A stretch of DNA of 64,000 nucleotides from NCBI RefSeq assembly GCF_013401995.1, contig NZ_JACBJI010000003.1:434001-498000 (forward strand). The letters are read 5' to 3'. Shown piece after piece: positions 32,034 to 41,219 of the stretch. Position 1 is the stretch's first letter, and every line of letters starts with the position of its first letter. This DNA is from Flavobacterium agri (GTDB lineage Bacteria; Bacteroidota; Bacteroidia; Flavobacteriales; Flavobacteriaceae). The translations under genes were made by a program, and so were the position numbers. The notes under the pieces are model-generated. The model was given only the letters and a program-made list of their open reading frames with translations, had not been told where the DNA came from and searched no databases.

Positions 32034-35000
32034 TTATCGTTTGAGTGAGAAATGACCTTTGTGTTCTTTTCCGTCGGCGCGAGTAACCGTGAACCAATAA
32101 TCGGTAGATGGAAGCGGCTTCCCGTCCAATGTGCCATCCCAACCTGGTCCGTTGGGTTCAAGTTGACACAGGAATTTTCCGTAGCGGTCAAAAATATTGA
32201 CGACCATGGTCGGCTCGATCTGAGAGAACTTGATGCGCCAAAAATCGTGCGACCCATCGCCATTCGGAGTAAAAAACTTCGGATACGTGAGCAAATAAAC
32301 CGTTTCGTCTTTTGTGCCACATCCGTTTTTGTCGCGCACGTAAACCGTGTACTGGCCGCTCGGCAAATCGGTAAAGACATTCGAATCCTGGAAATGGTCG
32401 TTGTCGAGCGAATATTCGTAATCGCCCAATCCCGAAACGACTACCGTAATCGAATTCTGTTCGTCTGTCCAATCCGAAACCATGACTTGCTCGATGATTG
32501 CGCTGTTCGATTCCACTACCGACAGGTCTACTGTCGCTTCACAAGTCTGGCCGTTGACGGTTTCGAAAACCGTTACCGAATAATTTCCGGGTTGGCTCAC
32601 GACAATCGATTGGGTCGTTTGCCCGGTAGACCAAGAGTAAGCGTCGTAGCCCGAATCGGCAGTAATTACAGCGGGACTTCCGGAGCATATTGACCAAATA
32701 GTTTTCATTACTGGTCTCGGTTTAGGAATTACATTGAGCACGGTCTTGAAAATCATCGGGCATTCGCCTGGCTGTTGCACGCGTATGAATATAGGCTGAG
32801 GATTCACCGTGTTGGTGTACGACGTAGGCAAACCTCCATTTCCCGCTAAAGCATCTTCAACAGACAAATAATAATCGAAGTCATAACTTCCGGAAGGAAT
32901 CAACGGCAAAATCGTATAGGCCGTGTCATAGAGGTTAAAAGTCGTAAATCCGTCGTAATCGTCGTCGCAGGTGTAAAGATCCGGAATGGACTGGAGCGCA
33001 ATGGAATCGACATGTAACGTAAGGATCGCGATTTCCGAGCAACCGTTCGCATTGGTGATCTCGACCCAAATCGTTTGAGGATTGATGGTATTGGAGAACG
33101 ACGAGGCATTTGGGATCGGATTGTCGTTTTCGAGGTTTTCAAGCGATGTGAAATACGCAAAAGTCAGGTTGTTGTCTGTCGAAAGATTGGATTCGGCTTG
33201 GGTAAGGTCGAAAATTTGTAAGCCGTTCATCGCAAAATCGCAAAGATGTAATTCGGAATCGGTGAAATTCGGTTCGAGAAAAACGTTTAAGGTCAATTCT
33301 GAAACCGAGGAACATCCGCTGCCGTTTTCGACGCGGACATACAGCGCCTGCGGATTGGTTTCGTTTTCGTAATTCGAAAGGTTCCCGATCGCGCCTGTCT
33401 GTAAAATGGCTTCATTCAACGTCTTGTAGTACGAAAAAGTATAACCCGAAAGGGGTGTGATGGCTGTTTGTGCTTGGGTAAGATCAAAAAAGAGTTTTCC
33501 GTCAGGATCATCATCACAGCCTGAAAGCGAGACTTGAGGCGCGATCGGATCGGTATTCGGAGCCACGACCACAGTTTGGTTTTGAGACGAAGAGTTTCCG
33601 TTTCCATCGGCGAAAGTCCAAGTCACGGTATACGTTCCGGGCAAATCGTAAACAAGCGGATCTATCGTCGTGCCGTTGATCGTTCCTGCACAATTGTCGG
33701 TAGCGGTTGGAACCTGTGAAACGGTTGCCGAACACAATCCGCTGACCTGAGGCAATTGCGGAAAATCGGGCACAGGGCCGGTCGAATCGCCAACGTTGAC
33801 CGTTACGGTGATGGTCGCATCACATCCCAATCCGGAAATCGCGCAGGTATATTCGCCTGCTTCGGCCGGAGTAGCGTTTTGGATTTCAGGATTTTGAAGA
33901 TTGGATGAAAAACCATTCGGGCCAAGCCAAGCGAATGAAGTCCCGCCCGTGGCGTGAAGCGAAATCGTACCGCCCACGCAAACATCCGAAACCGGCTGGA
34001 CTGTTCCTGTAGAATTGCAATCGAGGAATTTCGCAAGATAAGTGTCTGGATTCGAGGCAAACATGGATTGGTGCGCGCCCGGCGTCGCAATGCCGGTCGT
34101 ACTGCCGTTTACGTTGCCGAACATATAAATGGCTCCCGAAGAGTCGAGTGAAACGCGTCCTAGTTGGGTTGCCATATTTCCGCCGTAATACGTTCCCCAG
34201 ACTCTTTGTCCGCTCAAATTGAGCTTGACGATATAGTTTTTGTGGTACGTGCCCATGAACTGGAGATAAGCGTCGGGAGTACCCAGACCCGTTTCTCCCG
34301 TTCCGGGTCCTGCACCATATAGCTCGTCGCTGGCATTTACCGTGATGTTGCTCAATGGGGTCGGGAAATACGTACCCCAGATCTTTTGCTGGTTGACGAG
34401 ATCGAATTTTATGATGAAAGTACTCCCGACAATATTACTGTTCTGGATAAAATTTGGGTAAAAAGTATTGGGCGTGCCGATGCCTGTCTCGCTCCAGGTA
34501 CGTCCTTGCAGATAAGCGAAATTTCCTTTTATTTCAGCGCCAAGAACCCAGTCGTTGCCTTCACCGCCCATATAAGTTCCCCAAATGCGCTGGCCCGAAG
34601 TAGTAAATTTTATGATCATGCCACTGCTGAGTTGTGTCGTTGGCTGATAGGTACCCGGTGTTGCGATATTATCGGTAACCGCCGTTGAACCGATCGCGTA
34701 GATTCCGCCATCGGCTCCTTGCCCGCAATGCATAAACCCGGAAGGCGTTGCGCCTCCGTAATAAGTTCCCCACAGGCGTTGTCCGTCGTGGTCGAATTTT
34801 GCGAGGAAGGCCGACATACTACCAGCATTTCCCGATGGCGACGTTTCCATAAAAGCACCTGTCGAGGCCAATCCTGTTTCGCTGTTCGTCTGTCCGCACA
34901 AATAGGCATAACCTTGGTTGTCTATGGCGATCGAAAGGCCATCTTCGTTTTGCATTCCGCCGTAAAAAGTTCCCCATTGACGTACGCCTTGCGGGTTCAT

Positions 35001-36131
35001 CTTCACCAGATACGCATCGGAATATTGCGCATGTACCGGTTGGAAGGTGCCCGGAGTCGATAAGTTTCCGCCGTAAGGAGTTTGCCACGGACTGAACGCA
35101 CTGCCTCCGAAAAATAAATTCCCGGCCGTATCGAAAGCCATATGTGACGCGATTTCGTCAAAATAGGTTCCCCAAAGCAATTGGCCGTCGGGATCGAATT
35201 TGGAAATGAACGCTGCTGTCCATGACGTCACGAATTGCTGATGGCTTCCGGCTGTCGTGAGGTTTGTGCTGCTGGCGGTTTGCGCAGAAACATATACATT
35301 GTCGTCGGGAGAATTTTTGAGTTCGATTGCGATTTCCTGACCTGTTCCGCCGTAATATGTTCCCCAAAGGCGAACCGGAACCGGATCGATAGTTATCGTT
35401 TGGTTTGCGTTTAGCTTTTGAGCACCTGAAAATCCGTACGTGTTTTTTGCGATTTGTCGGTAGCGGATGTCTACGATTTGACCGGACTCTTCATTTCCGA
35501 TCCAACTTTTAGGCAAGGATTCTTCCATTTTTCCGAACCTGAGCCTCATCGAAAGTTTGTCATTCTCGAGTTTCGTTTTTGTGCCTTCCCATTTCATTTT
35601 GATATCCGAAAGATTTGCCCCAGGCTTGATCACGAAATTGTACTCTACGGGCTTGGATTGGTCTTCGGGCACAAAAAATACGAGATCAATATTCGGATAT
35701 AAGTTTTCATAAAGCACTTTTTGGTAATGATGCACGAACAAAACGCCAGCCTTTTGGCCTTTCACGGTGTAATAATTGCGAAAATCTTTCGATTTGCCTT
35801 GACTTTTTATCGAAACATTCGGATCACTTCCTACAAAATCGACATCTACACGATGAAAAGCAGTTTTGAAAAAGACATTCCTTCTAGGCTTGGTTACGTC
35901 GCAGTTCTCGAACATTTCTTGAGAAAAAGCATCTTCGGCTTCGTAGACATCATATGAAAAACCATTTTTCCTCAATTGGACGTTAAGCCCTTTCGTATTG
36001 AGCAAATAAAGCACAGACGTATTCTGATTTCCGTTTTGGTCTACAATCTGTCCGCGATTTTCGTAAAATCCGTTGTGTTGGGCAAACAGATTTCCAAAAC
36101 AAAGCACAAGCAGTAAGTAAAGTTTTTTCAT
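32034..36131 (-). CDS. Large T9SS type-B surface protein with SBBP propeller repeats
   Basis: A 1365-residue exported protein. After the signal peptide (MKKLYLLLVLCFGNLFAQ) comes an N-terminal region of about 230 residues (NGFYENRGQIVDQNGNQNTS; DUF7948-like by pattern). About nine SBBP-type repeats follow, each marked by W-G-T-Y-x-G-G or WGTY (about residues 250-700), and should form a propeller-like structure. Next are an Ig-like domain (CVGGTISLHATGGTSFAWLG), an HYR-like domain (TATDNCAGT, YTVTWTFADGNGNSSSQNQT) and three repeats of CDDDxDGxxxFDLT type. The C-terminal ~90 residues (FFTPNGDGSHDFWRIKFSQ, NIFDRYGKFLCQLEP, WDGTLDGKPLPSTDYWFTV) are the gliding-motility-associated type-B domain that keeps cargo on the cell surface. 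Role: adhesion or surface display; not resolved. Confidence 0.92.
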   Translation of the reverse strand: MKKLYLLLVLCFGNLFAQHNGFYENRGQIVDQNGNQNTSVLYLLNTKGLNVQLRKNGFSYDVYEAEDAFSQEMFENCDVTKPRRNVFFKTAFHRVDVDFVGSDPNVSIKSQGKSKDFRNYYTVKGQKAGVLFVHHYQKVLYENLYPNIDLVFFVPEDQSKPVEYNFVIKPGANLSDIKMKWEGTKTKLENDKLSMRLRFGKMEESLPKSWIGNEESGQIVDIRYRQIAKNTYGFSGAQKLNANQTITIDPVPVRLWGTYYGGTGQEIAIELKNSPDDNVYVSAQTASSTNLTTAGSHQQFVTSWTAAFISKFDPDGQLLWGTYFDEIASHMAFDTAGNLFFGGSAFSPWQTPYGGNLSTPGTFQPVHAQYSDAYLVKMNPQGVRQWGTFYGGMQNEDGLSIAIDNQGYAYLCGQTNSETGLASTGAFMETSPSGNAGSMSAFLAKFDHDGQRLWGTYYGGATPSGFMHCGQGADGGIYAIGSTAVTDNIATPGTYQPTTQLSSGMIIKFTTSGQRIWGTYMGGEGNDWVLGAEIKGNFAYLQGRTWSETGIGTPNTFYPNFIQNSNIVGSTFIIKFDLVNQQKIWGTYFPTPLSNITVNASDELYGAGPGTGETGLGTPDAYLQFMGTYHKNYIVKLNLSGQRVWGTYYGGNMATQLGRVSLDSSGAIYMFGNVNGSTTGIATPGAHQSMFASNPDTYLAKFLDCNSTGTVQPVSDVCVGGTISLHATGGTSFAWLGPNGFSSNLQNPEIQNATPAEAGEYTCAISGLGCDATITVTVNVGDSTGPVPDFPQLPQVSGLCSATVSQVPTATDNCAGTINGTTIDPLVYDLPGTYTVTWTFADGNGNSSSQNQTVVVAPNTDPIAPQVSLSGCDDDPDGKLFFDLTQAQTAITPLSGYTFSYYKTLNEAILQTGAIGNLSNYENETNPQALYVRVENGSGCSSVSELTLNVFLEPNFTDSELHLCDFAMNGLQIFDLTQAESNLSTDNNLTFAYFTSLENLENDNPIPNASSFSNTINPQTIWVEITNANGCSEIAILTLHVDSIALQSIPDLYTCDDDYDGFTTFNLYDTAYTILPLIPSGSYDFDYYLSVEDALAGNGGLPTSYTNTVNPQPIFIRVQQPGECPMIFKTVLNVIPKPRPVMKTIWSICSGSPAVITADSGYDAYSWSTGQTTQSIVVSQPGNYSVTVFETVNGQTCEATVDLSVVESNSAIIEQVMVSDWTDEQNSITVVVSGLGDYEYSLDNDHFQDSNVFTDLPSGQYTVYVRDKNGCGTKDETVYLLTYPKFFTPNGDGSHDFWRIKFSQIEPTMVVNIFDRYGKFLCQLEPNGPGWDGTLDGKPLPSTDYWFTVTRADGKEHKGHFSLKR

Positions 36132-36137
36132 AAACCC

Positions 36138-36145
36138 TATTTTTG
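36138..36145 (+). promoter_or_regulatory. -7 box TATTTTTG for radical SAM gene
   Basis: TAnnTTTG box 12 bases before the TTG start at 36158 and only 7 bases from the start codon of the divergent T9SS gene (36131). The two genes must therefore share or overlap their promoter DNA. Confidence 0.5.
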
Positions 36146-36157
36146 TAAAAAAATCCT

Positions 36158-38365
36158 TTGCGACCGAATATTTTTCTGATCACGCCTCCGTTCACCCAGC
36201 TGAACACGCCTTATCCCGCGACGGCTTACCTCAAAGGTTTCCTGAACACAAAAGGGATTTCGTGCGTTCAAGCCGATTTGGGGATCGAGGTGATACTGGA
36301 ATTATTTTCCCGGGTTGGACTGGAAAAATTGTTTGGGCACGCCAAAGATAAAAAAGCAACCGGATATACGGCTAACGCTTCGAGAATCCTTGCACTTTCG
36401 GACGATTATATCAATACCATAGATTCGGTCATCGCTTTCCTTCAAGGCAAAAATCCGACACTCGCCTTACAGATTTGCCAAGACGATTTTCTTCCCGAGG
36501 CTTCGCGTTTTTCCCAACTCGAAGAACTCGATTGGGCGTTCGGTTCTATGGGCACACAGGACAAGGCCAAGCATTTGGCGACCTTGTATCTCGAAGATAT
36601 TTCCGACCTGATAGTGGAATGCGTAGACGATAACTTCGGATTTTCGCGCTATGCCGAGCGTTTGGGCCGCAGCGCGAATTCGTTCGACGAGCTGTATGCC
36701 GAATTGCAAAAACCGCTTTCGTATATAGACAAGATCACGATTTCGGTGCTCAAACGCAAAATCGACGAAATCGATCCTAAACTGGTGTTGGTTTCAGTAC
36801 CTTTTCCGGGCAATCTTTTTTCTGCTTTCCGATGTGCGCAATGGATTCGGCAAAACCATCCGGACGTCAAAACCTCTATGGGCGGCGGTTTCCCGAATAC
36901 CGAATTGCGTTCGTTGTCCGATGTGCGCGTCATGGAATTCTTCGATTTCATCACGCTCGACGACGGCGAACTTCCCGTAGAATTGCTCATCGATTACATC
37001 GGGCTGACCAAAAATCCTTCCCAAGGTCCGCTCAAGCGCACATTTTTGCTCGAAAACGGAAAAGTCGTCTATAAAAACGATTCACTACGCCACGATTACA
37101 AGCAGAATCACATCGGAACGCCCGATTATTCAGATTTGCTTTTGGATAAATATATTTCCGTCATCGAAATCGTCAATCCGATGCACCGCATGTGGAGCGA
37201 TGGCCGATGGAACAAGCTCACAATGGCGCACGGCTGTTATTGGGGAAAATGCACGTTTTGCGACATTTCGCTCGATTACATCAAGATTTACGAGCCCGTC
37301 GCGGCCACTATTTTATGCGATCGTATAGAAGAATTGATCGCACAAACGGGGCAGAACGGTTTCCATTTTGTCGATGAAGCTGCGCCGCCGGCATTGATGC
37401 GCGCGTTGGCGTTGGAAATCCTCAAACGCAAACTCACCGTGACGTGGTGGACGAACATCCGGTTCGAGAAAAGTTTCAGCTACGATTTGTGCCGACTTTT
37501 GAAAGCGTCAGGTTGCATCGCGGTTTCAGGCGGACTCGAAGTCGCTTCCGACCGGTTGCTCGCGCTCATCGACAAAGGTGTCACGGTCGAGCAAGTCGCC
37601 AAAGTCACGCGTAATTTTACCGAAAACGGCATTCTCGTGCACGCGTATCTGATGTACGGTTATCCGACCCAGACCGTTCAGGAAACTGTCGACAGCCTTG
37701 AAATGGTGCGACAATTGTTCGAAGCCGGAGTGTTGCAGTCGGGATTCTGGCATCAGTTCGCGATGACGGCTCATAGTCCGGTCGGTATAGAACCTGCGAA
37801 ATTCGGTGTCGTTCCCGATTCGGACATCGTCGGAAGTTTTGCCAACAACGACATCGCATTCAAGGATACGACGGGAATCGACCACGACAAATTCAGCTTC
37901 GGACTCAAGAAATCGCTTTTCAATTATATGCACGGCATCTGTTTCGATTACGCGCTTCAGGATTGGTTCGATTTTAAGATTCCGCGCACGAAGATCGATC
38001 CGGATTTCATTTACAACGCGCTTCAGGACGCTTCGGATTTCGATGCCAAACCGACTTCGAAAATCGTCTGGATCGGCAAGCGTCCGATGGTTTCGGCTTT
38101 CACCAAATCGAAAAAAGGAAATTCATGGAAAATGGTATCGCTTGAATTCCACGACAGGCGTTCTGTCACCGAAGTCCAGGTGGGGGAAAAAGAAGGCGAG
38201 TGGTTGCTCAAGATTCTCGAACAGGTTTCGGCGGTTTCGGGAAAACCGATGACTTTTGCACAGCTGAAATCGGATTTTGAAAATTCGGGATTGGAAGACT
38301 TTGAATTGTTTTGGTATTCGAAACCGGTTGCGAAATTGCGCGAAGCCGGATTATTGGTGTTGTGA
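36158..38365 (+). CDS. B12-binding-type radical SAM protein
   Basis: A 735-residue protein. The N-terminal half reads like a cobalamin-binding Rossmann domain (IFLITPPFTQLNTPYPATAY, then LVLVSVPFPGNLFSAFRCAQ and VKTSMGGGFPNTELR) without the usual DxHxxG signature at its start. The radical SAM core begins at AHGCYWGKCTFCDISLDY: the three cysteines are spaced CX4CX2C, one residue longer than the standard CX3CX2C. It continues FHFVDEAAPPALMRALALE and IAVSGGLEVASDRLLALIDK. A TIM-barrel-like part and a C-terminal domain of unknown type follow. From memory, close relatives are widespread in Bacteroidota. The only good start is TTG at 36158, and an upstream -7 box supports it. Substrate unknown. Confidence 0.88.
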   Translation: MRPNIFLITPPFTQLNTPYPATAYLKGFLNTKGISCVQADLGIEVILELFSRVGLEKLFGHAKDKKATGYTANASRILALSDDYINTIDSVIAFLQGKNPTLALQICQDDFLPEASRFSQLEELDWAFGSMGTQDKAKHLATLYLEDISDLIVECVDDNFGFSRYAERLGRSANSFDELYAELQKPLSYIDKITISVLKRKIDEIDPKLVLVSVPFPGNLFSAFRCAQWIRQNHPDVKTSMGGGFPNTELRSLSDVRVMEFFDFITLDDGELPVELLIDYIGLTKNPSQGPLKRTFLLENGKVVYKNDSLRHDYKQNHIGTPDYSDLLLDKYISVIEIVNPMHRMWSDGRWNKLTMAHGCYWGKCTFCDISLDYIKIYEPVAATILCDRIEELIAQTGQNGFHFVDEAAPPALMRALALEILKRKLTVTWWTNIRFEKSFSYDLCRLLKASGCIAVSGGLEVASDRLLALIDKGVTVEQVAKVTRNFTENGILVHAYLMYGYPTQTVQETVDSLEMVRQLFEAGVLQSGFWHQFAMTAHSPVGIEPAKFGVVPDSDIVGSFANNDIAFKDTTGIDHDKFSFGLKKSLFNYMHGICFDYALQDWFDFKIPRTKIDPDFIYNALQDASDFDAKPTSKIVWIGKRPMVSAFTKSKKGNSWKMVSLEFHDRRSVTEVQVGEKEGEWLLKILEQVSAVSGKPMTFAQLKSDFENSGLEDFELFWYSKPVAKLREAGLLVL

Positions 38366-38366
38366 T

Positions 38367-38566
38367 TTAGCCACGAATTTCTCGAATGTCACTAATTTAT
38401 TAGGGCTTTTAATGATACTAATTTTAAGCTTGGTTTACTGATTACAGGTATTTTATTCACTTGGAACTTTAGGGTCATATCTTTTGTGTACAAAAGAAAT
38501 TTGCGGAATAGCAAGTAGTTATTGCGTCTCGAAATTCGAGATATTCGAGGAATTCGTGGCAAAAAA
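38367..38566. repeat. Foldback repeat with GCCACGAATT ends, locus B
   Basis: The left end TTAGCCACGAATTTCTCGAA (38367-38386) starts directly after the radical SAM stop; the right end AATTCGTGGCAAAAAAC (38551-38567) ends at the stop of the response regulator. The ends are inverted relative to each other, as at 29153-29380. The AT-rich middle shows no gene. Confidence 0.6.
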
Positions 38567-39244
38567 CTATCCCACGAATCGAAATCCGATACCGTGTAAA
38601 TTTTCAATTGCAATCCCGGGCTCATTCGCCAAAATCTTGCGCAAACGCGAAATGAACACATCAAGGCTGCGTCCCATAAAGTAATCGTCGTCTCCCCAAA
38701 GCGCCTTTAGAATCTGTTCGCGCTTCAAAACCTGATTCTTATTGTCGAGAAAAAATTTGAGCAATTCCGATTCGCGTTGCGTAAGCGTGATTTTATCGGA
38801 ACCCGAAACCAAAACGTAGTTCAAATGGTCGAATGCGAATTTCCCGACTTTGTATTCCGATTTTTGGGTAGCTGTAGATTTTTGGGAGCGCTTGAGGAAA
38901 ATCTCGATTTTCAGGACTAATTCTTCAATCGAAAACGGTTTGACCAGATAATCGTCGGCGCCCAATTTGAGACCTTTGATACGGTCTTCCTTCAAGGTTT
39001 TTGCCGACAGGAAAATGATCGGGATGTTCGCGTCTACCTTGCGGATGTCTTCGGCGAGCTCAAATCCGTCGCGTTTGGGCATCATGATGTCGAGGATGCA
39101 CAAATCGAAATCCTGTTCGTTGAAATGATCGAAACAAGCGTTGCCATCGGGACAATGCACGACTTCGTAACCTTGCTGCTCAAGGTTGTCTTTGGTGAGA
39201 AACGCAAGGGTTTCGTCGTCTTCGGCGTACAGGATTCTGGGCAT
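38567..39244 (-). CDS. Response regulator, OmpR/PhoB type (RprY-like)
   Basis: A 225-residue DNA-binding response regulator. The receiver domain (about 1-115) has the acidic pocket AEDD, phosphoacceptor Asp52 in LCILDIMMPKRDGFEL, a conserved switch Ser/Thr in FLSAKT and Lys in DDYLVKPFS. The C-terminal winged helix (TLTQRESELLKFFLDNKNQV, then SLDVFISRLRKILANEPGIA and IENLHGIGFRFVG) is of OmpR type. It lies 21 bases downstream of the sensor kinase gene on the same strand, forming a standard two-component operon. The pattern resembles Bacteroides RprX/RprY. Confidence 0.95.
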   Translation of the reverse strand: MPRILYAEDDETLAFLTKDNLEQQGYEVVHCPDGNACFDHFNEQDFDLCILDIMMPKRDGFELAEDIRKVDANIPIIFLSAKTLKEDRIKGLKLGADDYLVKPFSIEELVLKIEIFLKRSQKSTATQKSEYKVGKFAFDHLNYVLVSGSDKITLTQRESELLKFFLDNKNQVLKREQILKALWGDDDYFMGRSLDVFISRLRKILANEPGIAIENLHGIGFRFVG

Positions 39245-39265
39245 TGGAATCAGCGAATGAGAAAA

Positions 39266-40522
39266 TTAGCGAATAGGAATCGTCAATGTGACCGTAATTC
39301 CTTTATCTGGATTGTTTCTGGCGGAAATCTTCCATCCGTGCAACGTACAAATCTTTTTCACGTAATACAAGCCCAACCCGAATCCGGTGACTTCGTTCGA
39401 AAGTTTGTTCGGAATACGGTAAAACTTGTCGAAAATATCCGAAAGCTTGTTTTGCGGGATGCCGATGCCGTTGTCGGCGAAGTCCATTTTGAGCATGCCG
39501 TTTTCTTCCGAAATCTTTACGGTTATCGAAGGTTTGCCGTCGCAATATTTGATTGAATTGTCGATGAGGTTGTATACGATGTTCGTGAAATGGAACGCAT
39601 CGGCCAAAATGAAAACGTCTTTTTCCGCTTTGATCGAAATCGTGAGCGTTTCGTGCTTGAGTTGCATGTTTTCGACGACTTCGTTGAGAACCGTAAGTAC
39701 GGAAATCCGCTTTTTGTCCATAGTCAACGGTACGGAATCGCTTTTGGCGATGCTCAGGATCTCACCGATATGACTGTTGAGCTTGTTGCTTTGGCTGATG
39801 ATGATGTTCGTGTATTTGTGAAGTTTTTCGTCTTCTGAAATCTGGGGTTGCTTGCTCAGATAGTTCGAGGCGAGCAAAATGGACGAAAGAGGCGTCTTGA
39901 ACTCATGCGTCATGTTGTTGATGAAATCGCGCTGCAGTTCGGAATATTTCTTCTGCTGCAAAATCGTCACGATCGAATATACATACACGAGTAAAATGAT
40001 GATCAGCGCGCCCGACAGGAAAAACCAGAACTTGAGCGAGCTGAACAGATACGTCGTCTCGTTCGGGAAACGGATCGCGAAATAATAGACGAGATTTTTG
40101 TGTTTCGGGAAATACACCGTCTTCTTTTCCTTGCTTTTGACCGACGAAGAAACGTAATCGCCATAAACCATCTCGTCGCTTTGGCAATTGTACATGGCAT
40201 ATTCGAAATCGGTGTGGATGTCGCTTTTCTCGAATTCGCCTTTGAGGTAGAATTCCAAGACATCGGGTTCGAAATCGTTGTTGACGTTCACGATGTAATA
40301 ATCGTTCGAGACCTTGACGACCGGATTTTCACTCGGCAAATCATGGTTCGTGCCCTCATAAAGTTTACGAGCGACTTCGAGCAACGCGATGTGCACTTTT
40401 TGCGAAAACTTCTTCTCTTCGAGCGAATACGCCTGTTTCGTCCACAGCAACTGTGCGATCAGGATGCCGATAATGGCGACGAGCCCGAGGATGATGATGG
40501 CGTTGAGTTTCCCGATTTTCAT
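39266..40522 (-). CDS. Membrane sensor histidine kinase (RprX-like)
   Basis: A 418-residue sensor kinase. An N-terminal membrane helix (AIIILGLVAIIGILIAQLLW) and a second (LKFWFFLSGALIIILLVYVY) enclose a ~130-residue periplasmic sensor region with no recognised fold. The dimerisation/phosphotransfer helix carries His206 in INNMTHEFKTPLSSILLASN, followed by the ATP-binding domain: N box (YNLIDNSIKYC), G1 (DFADNGIGIPQNKL), F (IFDKFYRIPNKL) and G2 (GFGLGLYYVKKI). It pairs with the response regulator gene 21 bases downstream; autophosphorylated His206 would transfer to Asp52 of the regulator. The promoter lies in the spacer to the divergent DUF1573 gene. Confidence 0.95.
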   Translation of the reverse strand: MKIGKLNAIIILGLVAIIGILIAQLLWTKQAYSLEEKKFSQKVHIALLEVARKLYEGTNHDLPSENPVVKVSNDYYIVNVNNDFEPDVLEFYLKGEFEKSDIHTDFEYAMYNCQSDEMVYGDYVSSSVKSKEKKTVYFPKHKNLVYYFAIRFPNETTYLFSSLKFWFFLSGALIIILLVYVYSIVTILQQKKYSELQRDFINNMTHEFKTPLSSILLASNYLSKQPQISEDEKLHKYTNIIISQSNKLNSHIGEILSIAKSDSVPLTMDKKRISVLTVLNEVVENMQLKHETLTISIKAEKDVFILADAFHFTNIVYNLIDNSIKYCDGKPSITVKISEENGMLKMDFADNGIGIPQNKLSDIFDKFYRIPNKLSNEVTGFGLGLYYVKKICTLHGWKISARNNPDKGITVTLTIPIR

Positions 40523-40620
40523 ATGCCAATATTAGCCAAAAAACGCGCGTGATTTTTCGGTTAACAAGTCATTAACAAACATTTGATAGCGGTTAACAGC
40601 GATTCGGAAAGGAACGAGAT

Positions 40621-40628
40621 AGTTTTGG
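40621..40628 (+). promoter_or_regulatory. -7 box TAGTTTTG
   Basis: TAnnTTTG box 45 bases before the DUF1573 ATG, in the spacer divergent from the sensor kinase gene. No good -33 element at the expected distance. Confidence 0.45.
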
Positions 40629-40673
40629 GGTATCGATTTCAACCAATCCATAATCACTTAAAAGAATCCGATC

Positions 40674-41078
40674 ATGAAAACAGTAAAAGTACTTTCGCTT
40701 GCCATCGCCTTCGGGTTGATGTCTTTCGCTCCCAAAACAACCATCGGCGATCCTGTCGTGAAAACCGCAACGGCTTCTCCGGTTTCGTGGAAGTCAGAAT
40801 CCATAGAAATCGGCAACATTCCGCAAGGCACGCCAAAAACCATCGAGTTCAGCTTCAAGAACACCGGAAAGACCGATATCGTCATCACCAACGTAAAAGC
40901 GTCTTGCGGCTGCACGGCCACAGATTACACCAAAACACCTATCAAAGCCGGCGAGACCGCGGTAGTGAAAGCTACGTACAACGCGGCGGCAAAAGGTGCC
41001 TTCCATAAAACGGTAACCGTTACCACAAACGCCGAGGAAACTCCGAAGGTCTTGTCGTTCCAGGGAACCGTCATCTAA
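40674..41078 (+). CDS. DUF1573 exported protein
   Basis: A 134-residue exported protein with a signal peptide (MKTVKVLSLAIAFGLMSFA). The family signature is clear: FSFKNTGKTDIVITNVKASC followed by GCTATDY, i.e. the Ser-Cys-Gly-Cys-Thr motif, then TPIKAGETAVVKATYNAA and TVTVTTNAEETPKVLSFQG. DUF1573 proteins adopt an immunoglobulin-like (ASH/MSP-type) fold and are very common in Bacteroidota; the biochemical role is unknown. It is divergent from the two-component operon and monocistronic. Confidence 0.93.
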   Translation: MKTVKVLSLAIAFGLMSFAPKTTIGDPVVKTATASPVSWKSESIEIGNIPQGTPKTIEFSFKNTGKTDIVITNVKASCGCTATDYTKTPIKAGETAVVKATYNAAAKGAFHKTVTVTTNAEETPKVLSFQGTVI

Positions 41079-41219
41079 ATACTTGTTTATAAGAGGTTAA
41101 CAGCCCAAAGGTCACTCACTTTAAAATCCCTTGATTCGGTTAGGAAGCAATTTCACCAGATCGGGGGATTTTTTTTGATTGGATAAAACCGTAATTTTCT
41201 CACAACCAAATCAAACGGC

